In this document: piece by piece, positions 1-7,477 of the stretch
Numbering within the stretch: position 1 is the first letter of the stretch
Layout of the letters: each line of letters begins with the position of its first letter
Source: JAHEAO01 sp037968535
GTDB taxonomy: Bacteria; Pseudomonadota; Alphaproteobacteria; Rhodobacterales; Rhodobacteraceae
Assembly: GCA_037968535.1 (NCBI GenBank)
Contig: JBBKVT010000375.1
Coordinates: forward strand, 1-28,776
DNA: 28,776 nucleotides
Direction: 5' to 3'
The notes under the pieces: generated by a model
What the model was told of the DNA's origin: nothing
Database searches by the model: none
The model's input: only the letters and a program-made list of their open reading frames with translations
Program-made: the position numbers and the translations under genes

Positions 1-222
1 ACTGCGCTGCAACAGCAGTTCGGATCGGCGGCAACAGACGCGATCCTGAAACAAGCCGGCGAGCGATTGCGTACGGCCCTCAGGGATGCAGACATGGTTG
101 TTCGGCTTGATGATGAAACATTCGGGGTGGTACTAGCCCCGATCCGACGTCTCGACCTGGAGGCGCTGATTCAGCTTTGCGCCAGACTGCAGGCGTCGAT
201 CGGTGAAGCTTATTCCCATTGA
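1..222 (+). pseudogene. 5' part of a GGDEF-EAL gene (degenerate GGDEF domain), cut by the window edge and ended by a frameshift
   Basis: Frame 1 is open from the first base and reads a GGDEF-domain segment with the core RDADMVVRLDDETFGVVLAP, ending at a TGA at 220-222. The signature that should read GGDEF is DDETF, so diguanylate cyclase activity is not expected from this domain. The domain continues without loss of sequence in frame 2 (GTG at 203 onward). Removing one T from the run 'gcttatt' near 210-214 gives an uninterrupted SIGEAIPIDATRVYV reading. This fragment and the following CDS are therefore one gene broken by a single-base insertion, or by a sequencing error. The N-terminus lies outside the window. 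Confidence 0.75.
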
Positions 223-1210
223 TGCGACGCGTGTTTATGTAACGGCGTCGATTGGCTTCTGCACCGCCGCGCGAGCGACCGAAAACACCGGGCAGGGCAT
301 ACTGAACTGTGCCGAAGCGGCTCTTGCAGAAGCTTATGTCAACGGCGCGGGTTCGATCCGGGCATTCACCCCGGATATCAAGCGCCGTGCGCTGATACGG
401 TCCGACCTGACGGAAGCCGCAGCGAGTGCCTTAGAAAGCGGGCAGATTAACGCCTGGTTTCAAATTCAGGTCTCTACAGACACCGGCGCTATCACGGGGT
501 TCGAGGCCTTGGCACGTTGGGAGCATCCCGAAACGGGAATCATTCTTCCTGCCGATTTCCTTCCTGCCCTGGCTGAACACGGCATGATGGAGCGGCTTGG
601 CGAGGTGATGCTGTATCAGTCCCTGACCGCGCTGCGCGATTGGGATACAGGGCAATTGGGTATTCCAGCCGTTTCGATCAATTTCCTCGCGCCTGAACTG
701 CGCAATCCAAAATTCTGTGACCGGATCAAGTGGGAACTTGATCGATTTGACCTGCAGGCCGACCGTCTGCGCATCGAAATCCTCGAAGAGGTGATTGCGG
801 ATGCGACAGAAGACGTGATTGCCCAAAACATCCTGACCCTGTCGAAACTGGGCTGTGGGATTGACCTTTGCAGGTTCGGCACCGGTCATGCCTCGATTGC
901 AAGCCTTCGCCGTTTCGCAATCAAGCGGATCAAGATCGACAGCTCGTTTGTCGCCCGTCTAGATCGTGACCGCGATCAGCAAAACATGGTCGCCGCTGTG
1001 CTGACAATGGCCGAGCAGTTGCGACTGGAAACGTTGGCAGAAGGCGTCGAAACCGTGGCCGAACATTCGATGATTGCGCAAATGGGGTGCGGCCATGTGC
1101 AAGGTTTCAGTGTCGCCCGGCCGATGCCACTGACCGAAACCGCAAGCTGGATCGCCAAGTACCGCGCCAAACTCGGCAAGACGCCGCGCGTCGATCGCAA
1201 AGTCAGCTGA
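203..1210 (+). CDS. EAL-domain protein, 3' part of a frameshifted GGDEF-EAL gene
   Basis: EAL domains hydrolyse cyclic di-GMP. Residues 1-60 of this frame are the end of a GGDEF domain (core YVTASIGF) and residues about 80-320 are an EAL domain. Conserved elements present are the E101-A-L motif, N160, the E192-E196 glutamate region, K244 in KID, E280-GVE283 and Q300-G. The DDFGTG motif reads C223-R224-FGTG, so both aspartates that bind catalytic metal in active EAL enzymes are replaced. I infer an inactive or purely sensory EAL domain. The GTG at 203 is only the first possible start in this frame. The true start is upstream, because frame 1 (1-222) encodes the earlier part of the same domain. 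A conserved Rhodobacteraceae gene of this layout is known to me from memory. Here it lies directly before yidC, where rnpA is common in other bacteria. Confidence 0.8.
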   Translation: MKLIPIDATRVYVTASIGFCTAARATENTGQGILNCAEAALAEAYVNGAGSIRAFTPDIKRRALIRSDLTEAAASALESGQINAWFQIQVSTDTGAITGFEALARWEHPETGIILPADFLPALAEHGMMERLGEVMLYQSLTALRDWDTGQLGIPAVSINFLAPELRNPKFCDRIKWELDRFDLQADRLRIEILEEVIADATEDVIAQNILTLSKLGCGIDLCRFGTGHASIASLRRFAIKRIKIDSSFVARLDRDRDQQNMVAAVLTMAEQLRLETLAEGVETVAEHSMIAQMGCGHVQGFSVARPMPLTETASWIAKYRAKLGKTPRVDRKVS

Positions 1211-1244
1211 GACCATGATCCACAGCGCTCGTCAGGTGCCTAAA

Positions 1245-1306
1245 ACCGCTTGACCTTTGGGCCCACGGCCTGTTGAACCTCCCCTGACGCGGAACAGTCA
1301 AGCGGT
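1245..1306 (+). promoter_or_regulatory. Inverted repeat in the yidC leader, right arm next to the ribosome binding site
   Basis: A perfect 10-base inverted repeat, ACCGCTTGAC (1245-1254) and GTCAAGCGGT (1297-1306), lies between the EAL gene and yidC with a 42-base spacer. The right arm runs into the purine stretch GGTAGG (about 1304-1309) that is the likely Shine-Dalgarno of yidC. Folding of the mRNA could hide this site. A TTGACC hexamer at 1251-1256 overlaps the left arm and could be a -35 element, but no convincing -10 follows. Confidence 0.45.
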
Positions 1307-1313
1307 AGGCCGA

Positions 1314-3113
1314 ATGGACAGTCAGAACAAGAACCTCATCCTCGCCACGGCCTTGAGCTTTCTGGTGATCCTTGTGTGGTTCGTGCTTTTCCCGCCGCAG
1401 GACACCGCGGTCGACCCCAACGTTCCGGCCGTAACTGAATCGGCCGCCAATCCTGCAACCGCCGCCGTGGCGCCAGATACGTCCGCGACGGCTCCGAACC
1501 TCGAGGTCACAGCGGCCCGGGCACCGCGCGTCCGGATTGATACGCCCCGCCTGTCGGGCAGCATTTCGCTGCAAGGTGGCCGGATCGACACGCTGTCCCT
1601 GAAGGACTACCGCGAGACGATTGACGCAGGCAGCCCGAATGTCACCTTGCTGACCCCGGTCGGACAGCCTGAAGCCTATTACGCCCTGTTCGCCTGGGCC
1701 CCGGGCGGCGATCTGAATTTCGAAGATGTTCCCGGACCCGACACAATCTGGCAGGTCGAAAGCGGCGATGTGTTGTCTGTCGGGAAGCCGGTGACGTTGG
1801 TCTGGCAGAACGAACAGGGTCTGACCTTCCGCAGCAAGATCGAAGTTGACGACGACTTCATGTTCACCGCGACCCAGTCGGTTGAGAATGCTGGTGAAAC
1901 CGCCGCCAGATTGGCCGCCTACAGCCAGATCAGGCGCCACGGCGAGCCATCGAACCGCAAGAAATTCTTCGTCATCCACGAAGGCCCGATCCGCCAGTCC
2001 GGCAAGGAACTGGAAGAGCTTGATTACAAGGACATGCGCGGCCTTGGATCTGATCCCCGTTGGGGCGCGAATGCCGAAGTTGTCGAAGCAGAATCCAATG
2101 GTTGGATCGGCTTTACCGACCATTACTGGATGACCACGCTGATTCCGGATCAGACGCAACCGTTCACGTCGATCCTGAAGTATGACCAGACCCGCGACAT
2201 CTACACATCCGAGGCGCGGCTGCCCGCGGTCGAAGTGGCCGCCGGGCAAACGGCAACGTATTCCACCCAGTTTTTCGCTGGCGCCAAGGAATGGTCGACG
2301 ATCCGCGAATACCAGAACCAGGGCGGCATTTACCATTTCATCGATGCAATCGATTGGGGTTGGTTCTTCTTCCTGACCAAGCCGATATTCTTCGTCCTGC
2401 ATTGGCTCAACAGCGTCATCGGCAACATGGGCTGGTCGATCATCGTGCTGACCCTGGTGATCAAGGCGATCGTCTTCCCGCTCGCCTACAAATCCTACGT
2501 CTCGATGGCGCGAATGAAAGAACTGCAGCCCGAGATGGAGGCCCTGAAAGAACGTGCCGGCGACGACCGGCAGAAGATGCAACAGGGCATGATGGAGCTT
2601 TACAAGAAGAACAAGGTGAACCCGGCTTCGGGTTGTCTGCCGATCCTGCTGCAGATCCCGATCTTCTTCTCGCTCTACAAGGTGATCTTCGTCACGCTGG
2701 AACTGCGCCATGCGCCATGGATCGGCTGGATCCGGGACCTGTCGGCGCCTGATCCGTCATCGATTCTGAACCTTTTCGGCCTGCTTCCCTGGGCAACACC
2801 GGAACCGGGTTCGATCTTCTTCATCCTGTCGCTTGGCATCCTTCCGATCCTGCTCGGCATCTCGATGTGGTTGCAGCAAAAGCTGAACCCTGCACCGACC
2901 GACCAGACCCAGGCGATGATCTTCGCCTGGATGCCCTGGGTCTTCATGTTCATGCTGGGCAGCTTTGCATCGGGCCTTGTGTTGTACTGGATCGCGAACA
3001 ACACGATCACGTTCACACAGCAATACCTGATCATGCGAAGTCACGGTCATAATCCCGATGTGTTCGGCAACATCCGGTCCACGTTCAAGCCAAAGAAACC
3101 GTCCGCGAAATGA
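1314..3113 (+). CDS. yidC: Membrane protein insertase YidC
   Basis: YidC inserts and folds inner-membrane proteins, alone or with SecYEG. The 599-residue product has the layout of Gram-negative YidC. An N-terminal membrane anchor (residues about 6-25, ending in LFPP) is followed by a large periplasmic beta domain (about 60-330). The conserved five-helix core then begins around WFFFLTKPIFFVLHWL, with the coiled cytoplasmic loop MARMKELQPEMEALKERAG and the later NPASGCLPILLQIPIF segment. I chose the ATG at 1314 (MDSQNKNLILATALSF) because it matches the family N-terminus. An upstream in-frame start at 1257 would add 19 residues lacking family character. The stop overlaps the next gene's start as ATGA, so the two are probably translationally coupled. 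Confidence 0.97.
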   Translation: MDSQNKNLILATALSFLVILVWFVLFPPQDTAVDPNVPAVTESAANPATAAVAPDTSATAPNLEVTAARAPRVRIDTPRLSGSISLQGGRIDTLSLKDYRETIDAGSPNVTLLTPVGQPEAYYALFAWAPGGDLNFEDVPGPDTIWQVESGDVLSVGKPVTLVWQNEQGLTFRSKIEVDDDFMFTATQSVENAGETAARLAAYSQIRRHGEPSNRKKFFVIHEGPIRQSGKELEELDYKDMRGLGSDPRWGANAEVVEAESNGWIGFTDHYWMTTLIPDQTQPFTSILKYDQTRDIYTSEARLPAVEVAAGQTATYSTQFFAGAKEWSTIREYQNQGGIYHFIDAIDWGWFFFLTKPIFFVLHWLNSVIGNMGWSIIVLTLVIKAIVFPLAYKSYVSMARMKELQPEMEALKERAGDDRQKMQQGMMELYKKNKVNPASGCLPILLQIPIFFSLYKVIFVTLELRHAPWIGWIRDLSAPDPSSILNLFGLLPWATPEPGSIFFILSLGILPILLGISMWLQQKLNPAPTDQTQAMIFAWMPWVFMFMLGSFASGLVLYWIANNTITFTQQYLIMRSHGHNPDVFGNIRSTFKPKKPSAK

Positions 3114-3859
3114 CCGGTGCGGTCGCCCAGATCTGGCGACACCCGATCAAGTCGCATGGCCGCGAGGCCCTCGACACCGTTGTCCTGACAGCGGGACAGA
3201 CGATGCCCTGGGACCGGACCTGGGCCGTGACGCATCAGAAGTCCGCGGCAGATGGCACAGCCTGGGCCCCCTGCGCGAACTTCTCGATCAGTTCCAGGGC
3301 CCCCCAACTGCAAGCGATCACCGCGCGAATGGACGAGACCAGCGGCACGGTTTGCCTGACCCATCCGGACCGTCCCGAACTCTGCTTTGACCCCGACAAG
3401 GACGTCGCGCGGTTTCTTGATTGGGTCAGCCCGCTGATGCCCAATGATCGTGCCGGCTCTGCCGGGATCGTTCGGGTGCCGGGGCGCGGCATGACCGACA
3501 CTGACTATCCGTCGGTCAGCCTGATCAACCTGTCGTCCAGCCGGGCGGTGGGGCAGCAGCTTGGCCAAGAGATTTCGGCCCTGCGTTGGCGCGGAAATTT
3601 CCTGCTGGATGGTTTGCAGCCATGGCAGGAATTTGCGTGGATCGGAAAGCGGGTGCGGATCGGGTCCGCAGAGCTTGAAGTGCGCGAGCGCATCAAACGC
3701 TGCAAGGCGACAATGGCAAATCCCGCGACCGGGATTCGGGACGCCGAGACGCTCGCCGCTTTGCAAACCGGCTGGCAGCACACCGAATTCGGGGTCTATG
3801 CCGAAGTGGTGCGATCGGGCGTAATTCAAATCGGCGACAGGCTGGAGGTCTTGGGATGA
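3110..3859 (+). CDS. MOSC-domain protein with N-terminal beta-barrel
   Basis: The 249-residue protein has a MOSC N-terminal beta-barrel-like start (IWRHPIKSHGREALDTVVL) and a C-terminal MOSC domain, related to the C-terminal domain of molybdenum cofactor sulfurases and to YcbX/mARC proteins. The conserved cysteine of the domain is visible in RCKATMANPATG (about residue 203), followed by the FGVYAEV strand. MOSC proteins bind or handle sulfurated molybdenum cofactor or reduce N-hydroxylated compounds. The substrate cannot be read from the sequence. The gene overlaps yidC by 4 bases at its start and yihA by 4 bases at its end (ATGA in both cases). It is part of the yidC operon, without an obvious functional link to membrane insertion. 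Confidence 0.88.
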   Translation: MTGAVAQIWRHPIKSHGREALDTVVLTAGQTMPWDRTWAVTHQKSAADGTAWAPCANFSISSRAPQLQAITARMDETSGTVCLTHPDRPELCFDPDKDVARFLDWVSPLMPNDRAGSAGIVRVPGRGMTDTDYPSVSLINLSSSRAVGQQLGQEISALRWRGNFLLDGLQPWQEFAWIGKRVRIGSAELEVRERIKRCKATMANPATGIRDAETLAALQTGWQHTEFGVYAEVVRSGVIQIGDRLEVLG

Positions 3860-4503
3860 AACTACCTTTCCCGATCGTCGAGGCGGAACCCGACGACATC
3901 GAACGCGGTCGCGTGCTGTTCGCCGGTGAGACCGAGTTCGTCAAAGGCGTCGTCGCGATGGAGGGTCTGCCCTCTGCCGATCGGCTGGAAGTATGCTTTG
4001 CAGGTCGATCCAACGTGGGCAAATCAAGCCTGATTAATGCGCTGACCGGTCGCAAGGGGCTTGCACGAGCCTCAAATACACCGGGCCGGACGCAAGAGAT
4101 CAACTTCTTCACCTGCGGCGACCAGATCTACCTTGTCGACCTGCCCGGCTATGGATTCGCGAATGCGCCGGTCAAGGTGGTCGAGAAATGGCAAAGACTT
4201 CTGAAGGCCTATCTGTCGGGTCGCCAAACATTGCGACGCGCCTTCGTTCTGATCGACGCGCGGCATGGCATCAAGGCGGTGGATCAGGAAATCCTCGACC
4301 TTCTCGACAAGTCGGCGGTGACGTTTCAAGCTGTGCTGACGAAAGTGGACAAGGTGAAACCGGCGGACCTTGAAGCAATCGTGACACAGGTTCGCGCGGC
4401 GCTGGCGCAGCATCCTGCGGCCTATCCGGAACTTGTGCTCACCTCTGCCGATAAAGGCGACGGCATCGGGACGCTCAGGGCAATCATCGCGAACATCGAC
4501 TAA
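3856..4503 (+). CDS. yihA: Ribosome biogenesis GTPase YihA/EngB (YsxC)
   Basis: This TRAFAC-class GTPase is needed for assembly of the large ribosomal subunit. The 215-residue product shows all G motifs: G1 GRSNVGKSS (residues about 50-58), G2 TPGRTQ, G3 DLPGYG, G4 TKVDK and G5 TSA. The N-terminal extension of about 45 residues is normal for proteobacterial members. The start ATG at 3856 lies within the stop of the MOSC gene (ATGA). Position next to yidC is typical for the family. About 60 bases separate it from argB. Confidence 0.96.
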   Translation: MKLPFPIVEAEPDDIERGRVLFAGETEFVKGVVAMEGLPSADRLEVCFAGRSNVGKSSLINALTGRKGLARASNTPGRTQEINFFTCGDQIYLVDLPGYGFANAPVKVVEKWQRLLKAYLSGRQTLRRAFVLIDARHGIKAVDQEILDLLDKSAVTFQAVLTKVDKVKPADLEAIVTQVRAALAQHPAAYPELVLTSADKGDGIGTLRAIIANID

Positions 4504-4563
4504 GCCCGGATTGCCTTGCAGTTCGGCGCGCGTAGACACTAACTGGACCCCGCTCCAAGGATC

Positions 4564-5436
4564 ATGCCAATGAAAAAGCAGGTTGCGATGAACAGAGACT
4601 GGATAGCCACCGCCCGCACACTTTCGCAAGCCCTGCCTTATCTTCAACGCTACGACGGCGCGACCGTGGTCATCAAACTTGGTGGCCATGCGATGGGCAG
4701 TGATGAGGCGATGATCAGCTTTGCCCGCGATGTTGTCCTGATGCAGCAGGTGGGGGTGAACCCGGTCATCGTGCATGGCGGCGGACCGATGATCAACGAC
4801 ATGCTGGCAAAGCTGGCAATCAAGTCGGAATTCGTCAACGGCAAGCGGGTGACCGATGCCGCGACGATGGAAATCGTCGAAATGGTGCTGTCCGGCCTGG
4901 TGAACAAACGGATCGTGCAGGCGATCAACTCTCAGGGCGGCAAGGCAATCGGGTTGTCGGGCAAGGATGCCAACCTGATGATCTGCGACTACACCGACCC
5001 CGATCTCGGGCTCGTCGGCACCCCGACCGAAATAAACCCGGACTTCCTGCGCTCGCTTGCGGCCGCTGAGATCATCCCGATCATCGCCCCGATCGGCGTC
5101 GGCCGCAACGGTGAGACCTTCAACGTCAACGGCGACACGGCTGCCGGCGCAATCGCCGCGGCGCTGACGGCGGATCGACTGCTACTGCTGACCGATGTCG
5201 CCGGCGTCAAGAATGCCGAAGGCGAGGTTCTGACGGCACTCAGCGCCGACCAGATTCGTCAGATGACCGCGGAAGGTGTGATTGCCGGCGGCATGATCCC
5301 CAAGACCGAAACCGCGCTGGATGCCCTTGCCGGCGGTGTCCGTGCTGTCGTCATTCTGGACGGACGCGCGCCCAACGCCTGTCTGCTGGAACTTTACACC
5401 GAACACGGTGCAGGTTCCCTTATCCGCGCAACGTAA
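4564..5436 (+). CDS. argB: Acetylglutamate kinase
   Basis: ArgB phosphorylates N-acetyl-L-glutamate, the second step of arginine synthesis. The product carries the amino-acid kinase fold signatures: VVIKLGGHAMG (ATP phosphate loop), VHGGGPMIN (substrate loop), NVNGDTAAGAIAAAL and the C-terminal AGGMIPK segment. The N-terminal helix before the fold (TARTLSQALPYLQRYDG) is a feature of arginine-sensitive, hexameric enzymes, so feedback inhibition by arginine is likely. Two in-frame ATGs lie close together (4564 and 4570), and a third start at 4591 gives MNRDWIA. The AAGG at about 4557-4560 is better spaced for 4570 than for 4564. The start is therefore uncertain by a few residues. The upstream 60-base gap could hold a weak promoter. 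Confidence 0.96.
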   Translation: MPMKKQVAMNRDWIATARTLSQALPYLQRYDGATVVIKLGGHAMGSDEAMISFARDVVLMQQVGVNPVIVHGGGPMINDMLAKLAIKSEFVNGKRVTDAATMEIVEMVLSGLVNKRIVQAINSQGGKAIGLSGKDANLMICDYTDPDLGLVGTPTEINPDFLRSLAAAEIIPIIAPIGVGRNGETFNVNGDTAAGAIAAALTADRLLLLTDVAGVKNAEGEVLTALSADQIRQMTAEGVIAGGMIPKTETALDALAGGVRAVVILDGRAPNACLLELYTEHGAGSLIRAT

Positions 5437-5453
5437 ACCGGCAGAGCCTTTCC

Positions 5454-6107
5454 ATGATGGACCACGCCGCCATTTGCGATCTCGTCCAACGCCACGGCCT
5501 TGATGTCTACGGTGGCTTTCACCCTGCCCCCAGCGACAGCATCGACCCAATGATCGGCACGCTGTTGTTGCTGGGGCCGCATGAGCCGGGCTTTTGGGCG
5601 CGGGTCACACAGGAGCCAGAGTTCACGGATGGCCGTCCCGACCCACTTGATCGTTGGTCCGAAAGGATCGTTTCCAATATCGCGGCCAAGACGGAAGCGA
5701 CGCCGTTGTTCCCGTTTGGTGGACCGCCGTACCAGCCGTTCATTGCCTGGGCATTGCGAAGCGGACGCGCGTGGACCTCGCCCGTTGGCTTGCTGGTTCA
5801 CGAGACCGCCGGTCTTTTCGTGTCCTACCGGGGCGCGCTCGCGCTGCCGTATCATCTCGATCTTCCCCCCGCGGCGACAAGCCCGTGCACCACTTGTGCG
5901 GGTCAGCCTTGCCGGGCGGCCTGTCCGGTCGCAGCCATGACCGAAGCGGGCTATGATCTTGGTCGCTGCCATGCTTATCTGGACACGCAGCCGGGTCAGG
6001 ATTGCATGTCGTTTGGCTGTGCCGTGCGTCGCGCCTGCCCTGTCTCGGCCAGCTATGGCCGCCAAGAAGAACAATCAGCGTTTCACATGAAAGCCTTTCA
6101 TCCATGA
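5454..6107 (+). CDS. Small Fe-S (ferredoxin-type) protein, QueG-like C-terminal region
   Basis: The 217-residue protein ends in a cysteine-rich segment: CTTCAGQPCRAACP around residue 145 and CMSFGCAVRRACP around residue 185. This is a pattern of two CP-ending clusters as in 4Fe-4S ferredoxin domains, and the arrangement recalls the ferredoxin part of epoxyqueuosine reductase QueG. The remaining 140 residues carry no motif I can name, and the corrinoid-binding half of QueG is not evident. A role in electron transfer or as a metal-binding accessory protein is inference. It starts 17 bases after argB (ATG 5454 or 5457) and its stop overlaps the start of the next gene as ATGA. It is therefore co-translated with the phosphatase gene. 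Confidence 0.72.
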   Translation: MMDHAAICDLVQRHGLDVYGGFHPAPSDSIDPMIGTLLLLGPHEPGFWARVTQEPEFTDGRPDPLDRWSERIVSNIAAKTEATPLFPFGGPPYQPFIAWALRSGRAWTSPVGLLVHETAGLFVSYRGALALPYHLDLPPAATSPCTTCAGQPCRAACPVAAMTEAGYDLGRCHAYLDTQPGQDCMSFGCAVRRACPVSASYGRQEEQSAFHMKAFHP

Positions 6108-6610
6108 CACACCGCCTGATCCTGACACGCCACGCAAAATCCAGCTGGGACGATCCCAATACCCAAGACCATGACCGGCCGCTGAACCGGCGCGGTCGCG
6201 ACGGCGCGAAGGATATTGGTGAATGGCTGGCGCAGCATGATTATCTGCCGGATCTGGTGATGTGCTCGACCGCGGCGCGCACCCGCGAAACATGGGAGAT
6301 CATCGCTGCAGAGCTTCCGGGCGAGCGCGAAGCACAGTTTGAAAAGTCGCTTTACCAGGCCTCACCCGATCAGATGCTGGCTGCGCTTCGCAAAGCGGGC
6401 GGCGCCGAGACCGTTCTGATGCTTGGCCACAATCCCGGAATTGCGCAGATGGCGAAGGCGCTGGCCGCATCGCCTCCGCATCATCCGCGTTTCGCGCATT
6501 ATCCAACCGCCGCAACCACGGTCTATCAGTTCGACGTCGATGACTGGTCGAAGGTAGAATGGGGCAGCGGCGATGTTCTGGCCTTCACTTTGCCCCGCGG
6601 CGAGGAATAG
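6104..6610 (+). CDS. SixA-like histidine phosphatase family protein
   Basis: The 168-residue product belongs to the histidine phosphatase (phosphoglycerate mutase-like) superfamily. The catalytic histidine is in LTRHAKSSW (residue 10) and the second active-site histidine is in MLGHNPG. The conserved arginine of the STAARTRET segment is also present. Size and the RHAKSSW form place it near SixA, which removes phosphate from phosphohistidine in phosphotransfer domains; the substrate here is unknown. The ATG at 6104 overlaps the upstream stop. Reading frames extending further upstream lie inside the Fe-S gene and are not needed. It is the last gene of the plus-strand run and converges on bztD. 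Confidence 0.85.
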   Translation: MTHRLILTRHAKSSWDDPNTQDHDRPLNRRGRDGAKDIGEWLAQHDYLPDLVMCSTAARTRETWEIIAAELPGEREAQFEKSLYQASPDQMLAALRKAGGAETVLMLGHNPGIAQMAKALAASPPHHPRFAHYPTAATTVYQFDVDDWSKVEWGSGDVLAFTLPRGEE

Positions 6611-6621
6611 TCCTGCCAAAG

Positions 6622-6648
6622 CTGCCGGGACACCTTGCCCCGGCGCAG
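6622..6648. terminator. Possible weak terminator between convergent genes
   Basis: The 63-base gap between the phosphatase gene and bztD holds a GC-rich imperfect hairpin. CTGC and CGGG pair with CCCG and GCAG, with a two-base bulge and a loop of about nine bases. There is no clear T run on either side, so efficiency is doubtful. Confidence 0.3.
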
Positions 6649-6673
6649 TTCCATCGGGTCTGTTGTTCGGTGC

Positions 6674-7465
6674 CTAATGCCCCAGAATCTGGCTCAGGAA
6701 CAACTTCGTCCGGTCCGATTTGGGATTGAGGAAGAACTCCTCGGGCTCGTTCTGTTCGACGATCTGACCCTGATCCATGAAGATCACCCGGTTCGCGACC
6801 TGCCTGGCAAATCCCATCTCGTGGGTCACACAGATCATCGTCATGCCCTCTTCGGCAAGCTCGATCATCGTATCGAGCACTTCCTTGATCATCTCGGGGT
6901 CAAGCGCGGATGTCGGTTCGTCGAAAAGCATGATCTTTGGCTGCATGCACAGTGACCGCGCGATCGCCACGCGCTGTTGCTGGCCCCCCGAAAGCTGGCC
7001 CGGATATTTGTGAGCCTGCTCCGGTATCTTGACCTTCTCGAGGAACTGCATCGCGGTTTCGATGGCTTCCCTCTTCGGCGTCTTGCGCACCCAGATCGGC
7101 GCCAATGTGCAGTTTTCCAGAATCGTCAGATGCGGGAACAGGTTGAAGTGCTGAAAGCACATCCCGACCTCGGACCGGATCTTGTCGATGTTCTTGAGAT
7201 CCGAGGACAGCACCGTGCCGTCCACCTCGATCCGGCCGGATTGGTGTTCTTCCAGCGCGTTGATACAGCGGATCAGCGTTGACTTGCCGGATCCCGACGG
7301 GCCGCAGACAACGATCCGCTCACCCTTATAGACCGTCAGGTTGATGTCGCGCAGCACGTGGAACGTTCCGAACCACTTGTTCATGTTCGCGATCTGGATC
7401 GCAACCTCGTCCGAGACCTTCAGTCGGCTGCGGTCGATGGTGTTCTCTGTTGCAAGTTCAGACAT
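6674..7465 (-). CDS. bztD: Amino-acid ABC transporter, ATP-binding protein (BztD/AapP type)
   Basis: This is the ATPase of a polar amino-acid uptake system for glutamate, glutamine, aspartate and related substrates. The 263-residue protein has Walker A GPSGSGKST (about residue 55), a Q-loop in MCFQHFNLF, the signature LSGGQQQR, Walker B IMLFDEPT followed by SALDPE, and the switch histidine in CVTHEMG. It is the last gene of the operon bztA-B-C-D and starts 12 bases after bztC, with an AAGGAG ribosome binding site in the gap. The family is clear; the exact substrate range is inferred from the four-gene layout with two long permeases. Confidence 0.95.
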   Translation of the reverse strand: MSELATENTIDRSRLKVSDEVAIQIANMNKWFGTFHVLRDINLTVYKGERIVVCGPSGSGKSTLIRCINALEEHQSGRIEVDGTVLSSDLKNIDKIRSEVGMCFQHFNLFPHLTILENCTLAPIWVRKTPKREAIETAMQFLEKVKIPEQAHKYPGQLSGGQQQRVAIARSLCMQPKIMLFDEPTSALDPEMIKEVLDTMIELAEEGMTMICVTHEMGFARQVANRVIFMDQGQIVEQNEPEEFFLNPKSDRTKLFLSQILGH

Positions 7466-7477
7466 GTTTCAGTCTCC

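Noticed and set aside
1203..2711. Long minus-strand open frame of 502 codons
   Set aside because: It is wholly antisense to yidC, its translation is rich in R, H, D and G as in high-GC shadow frames, and it has no recognisable domain.
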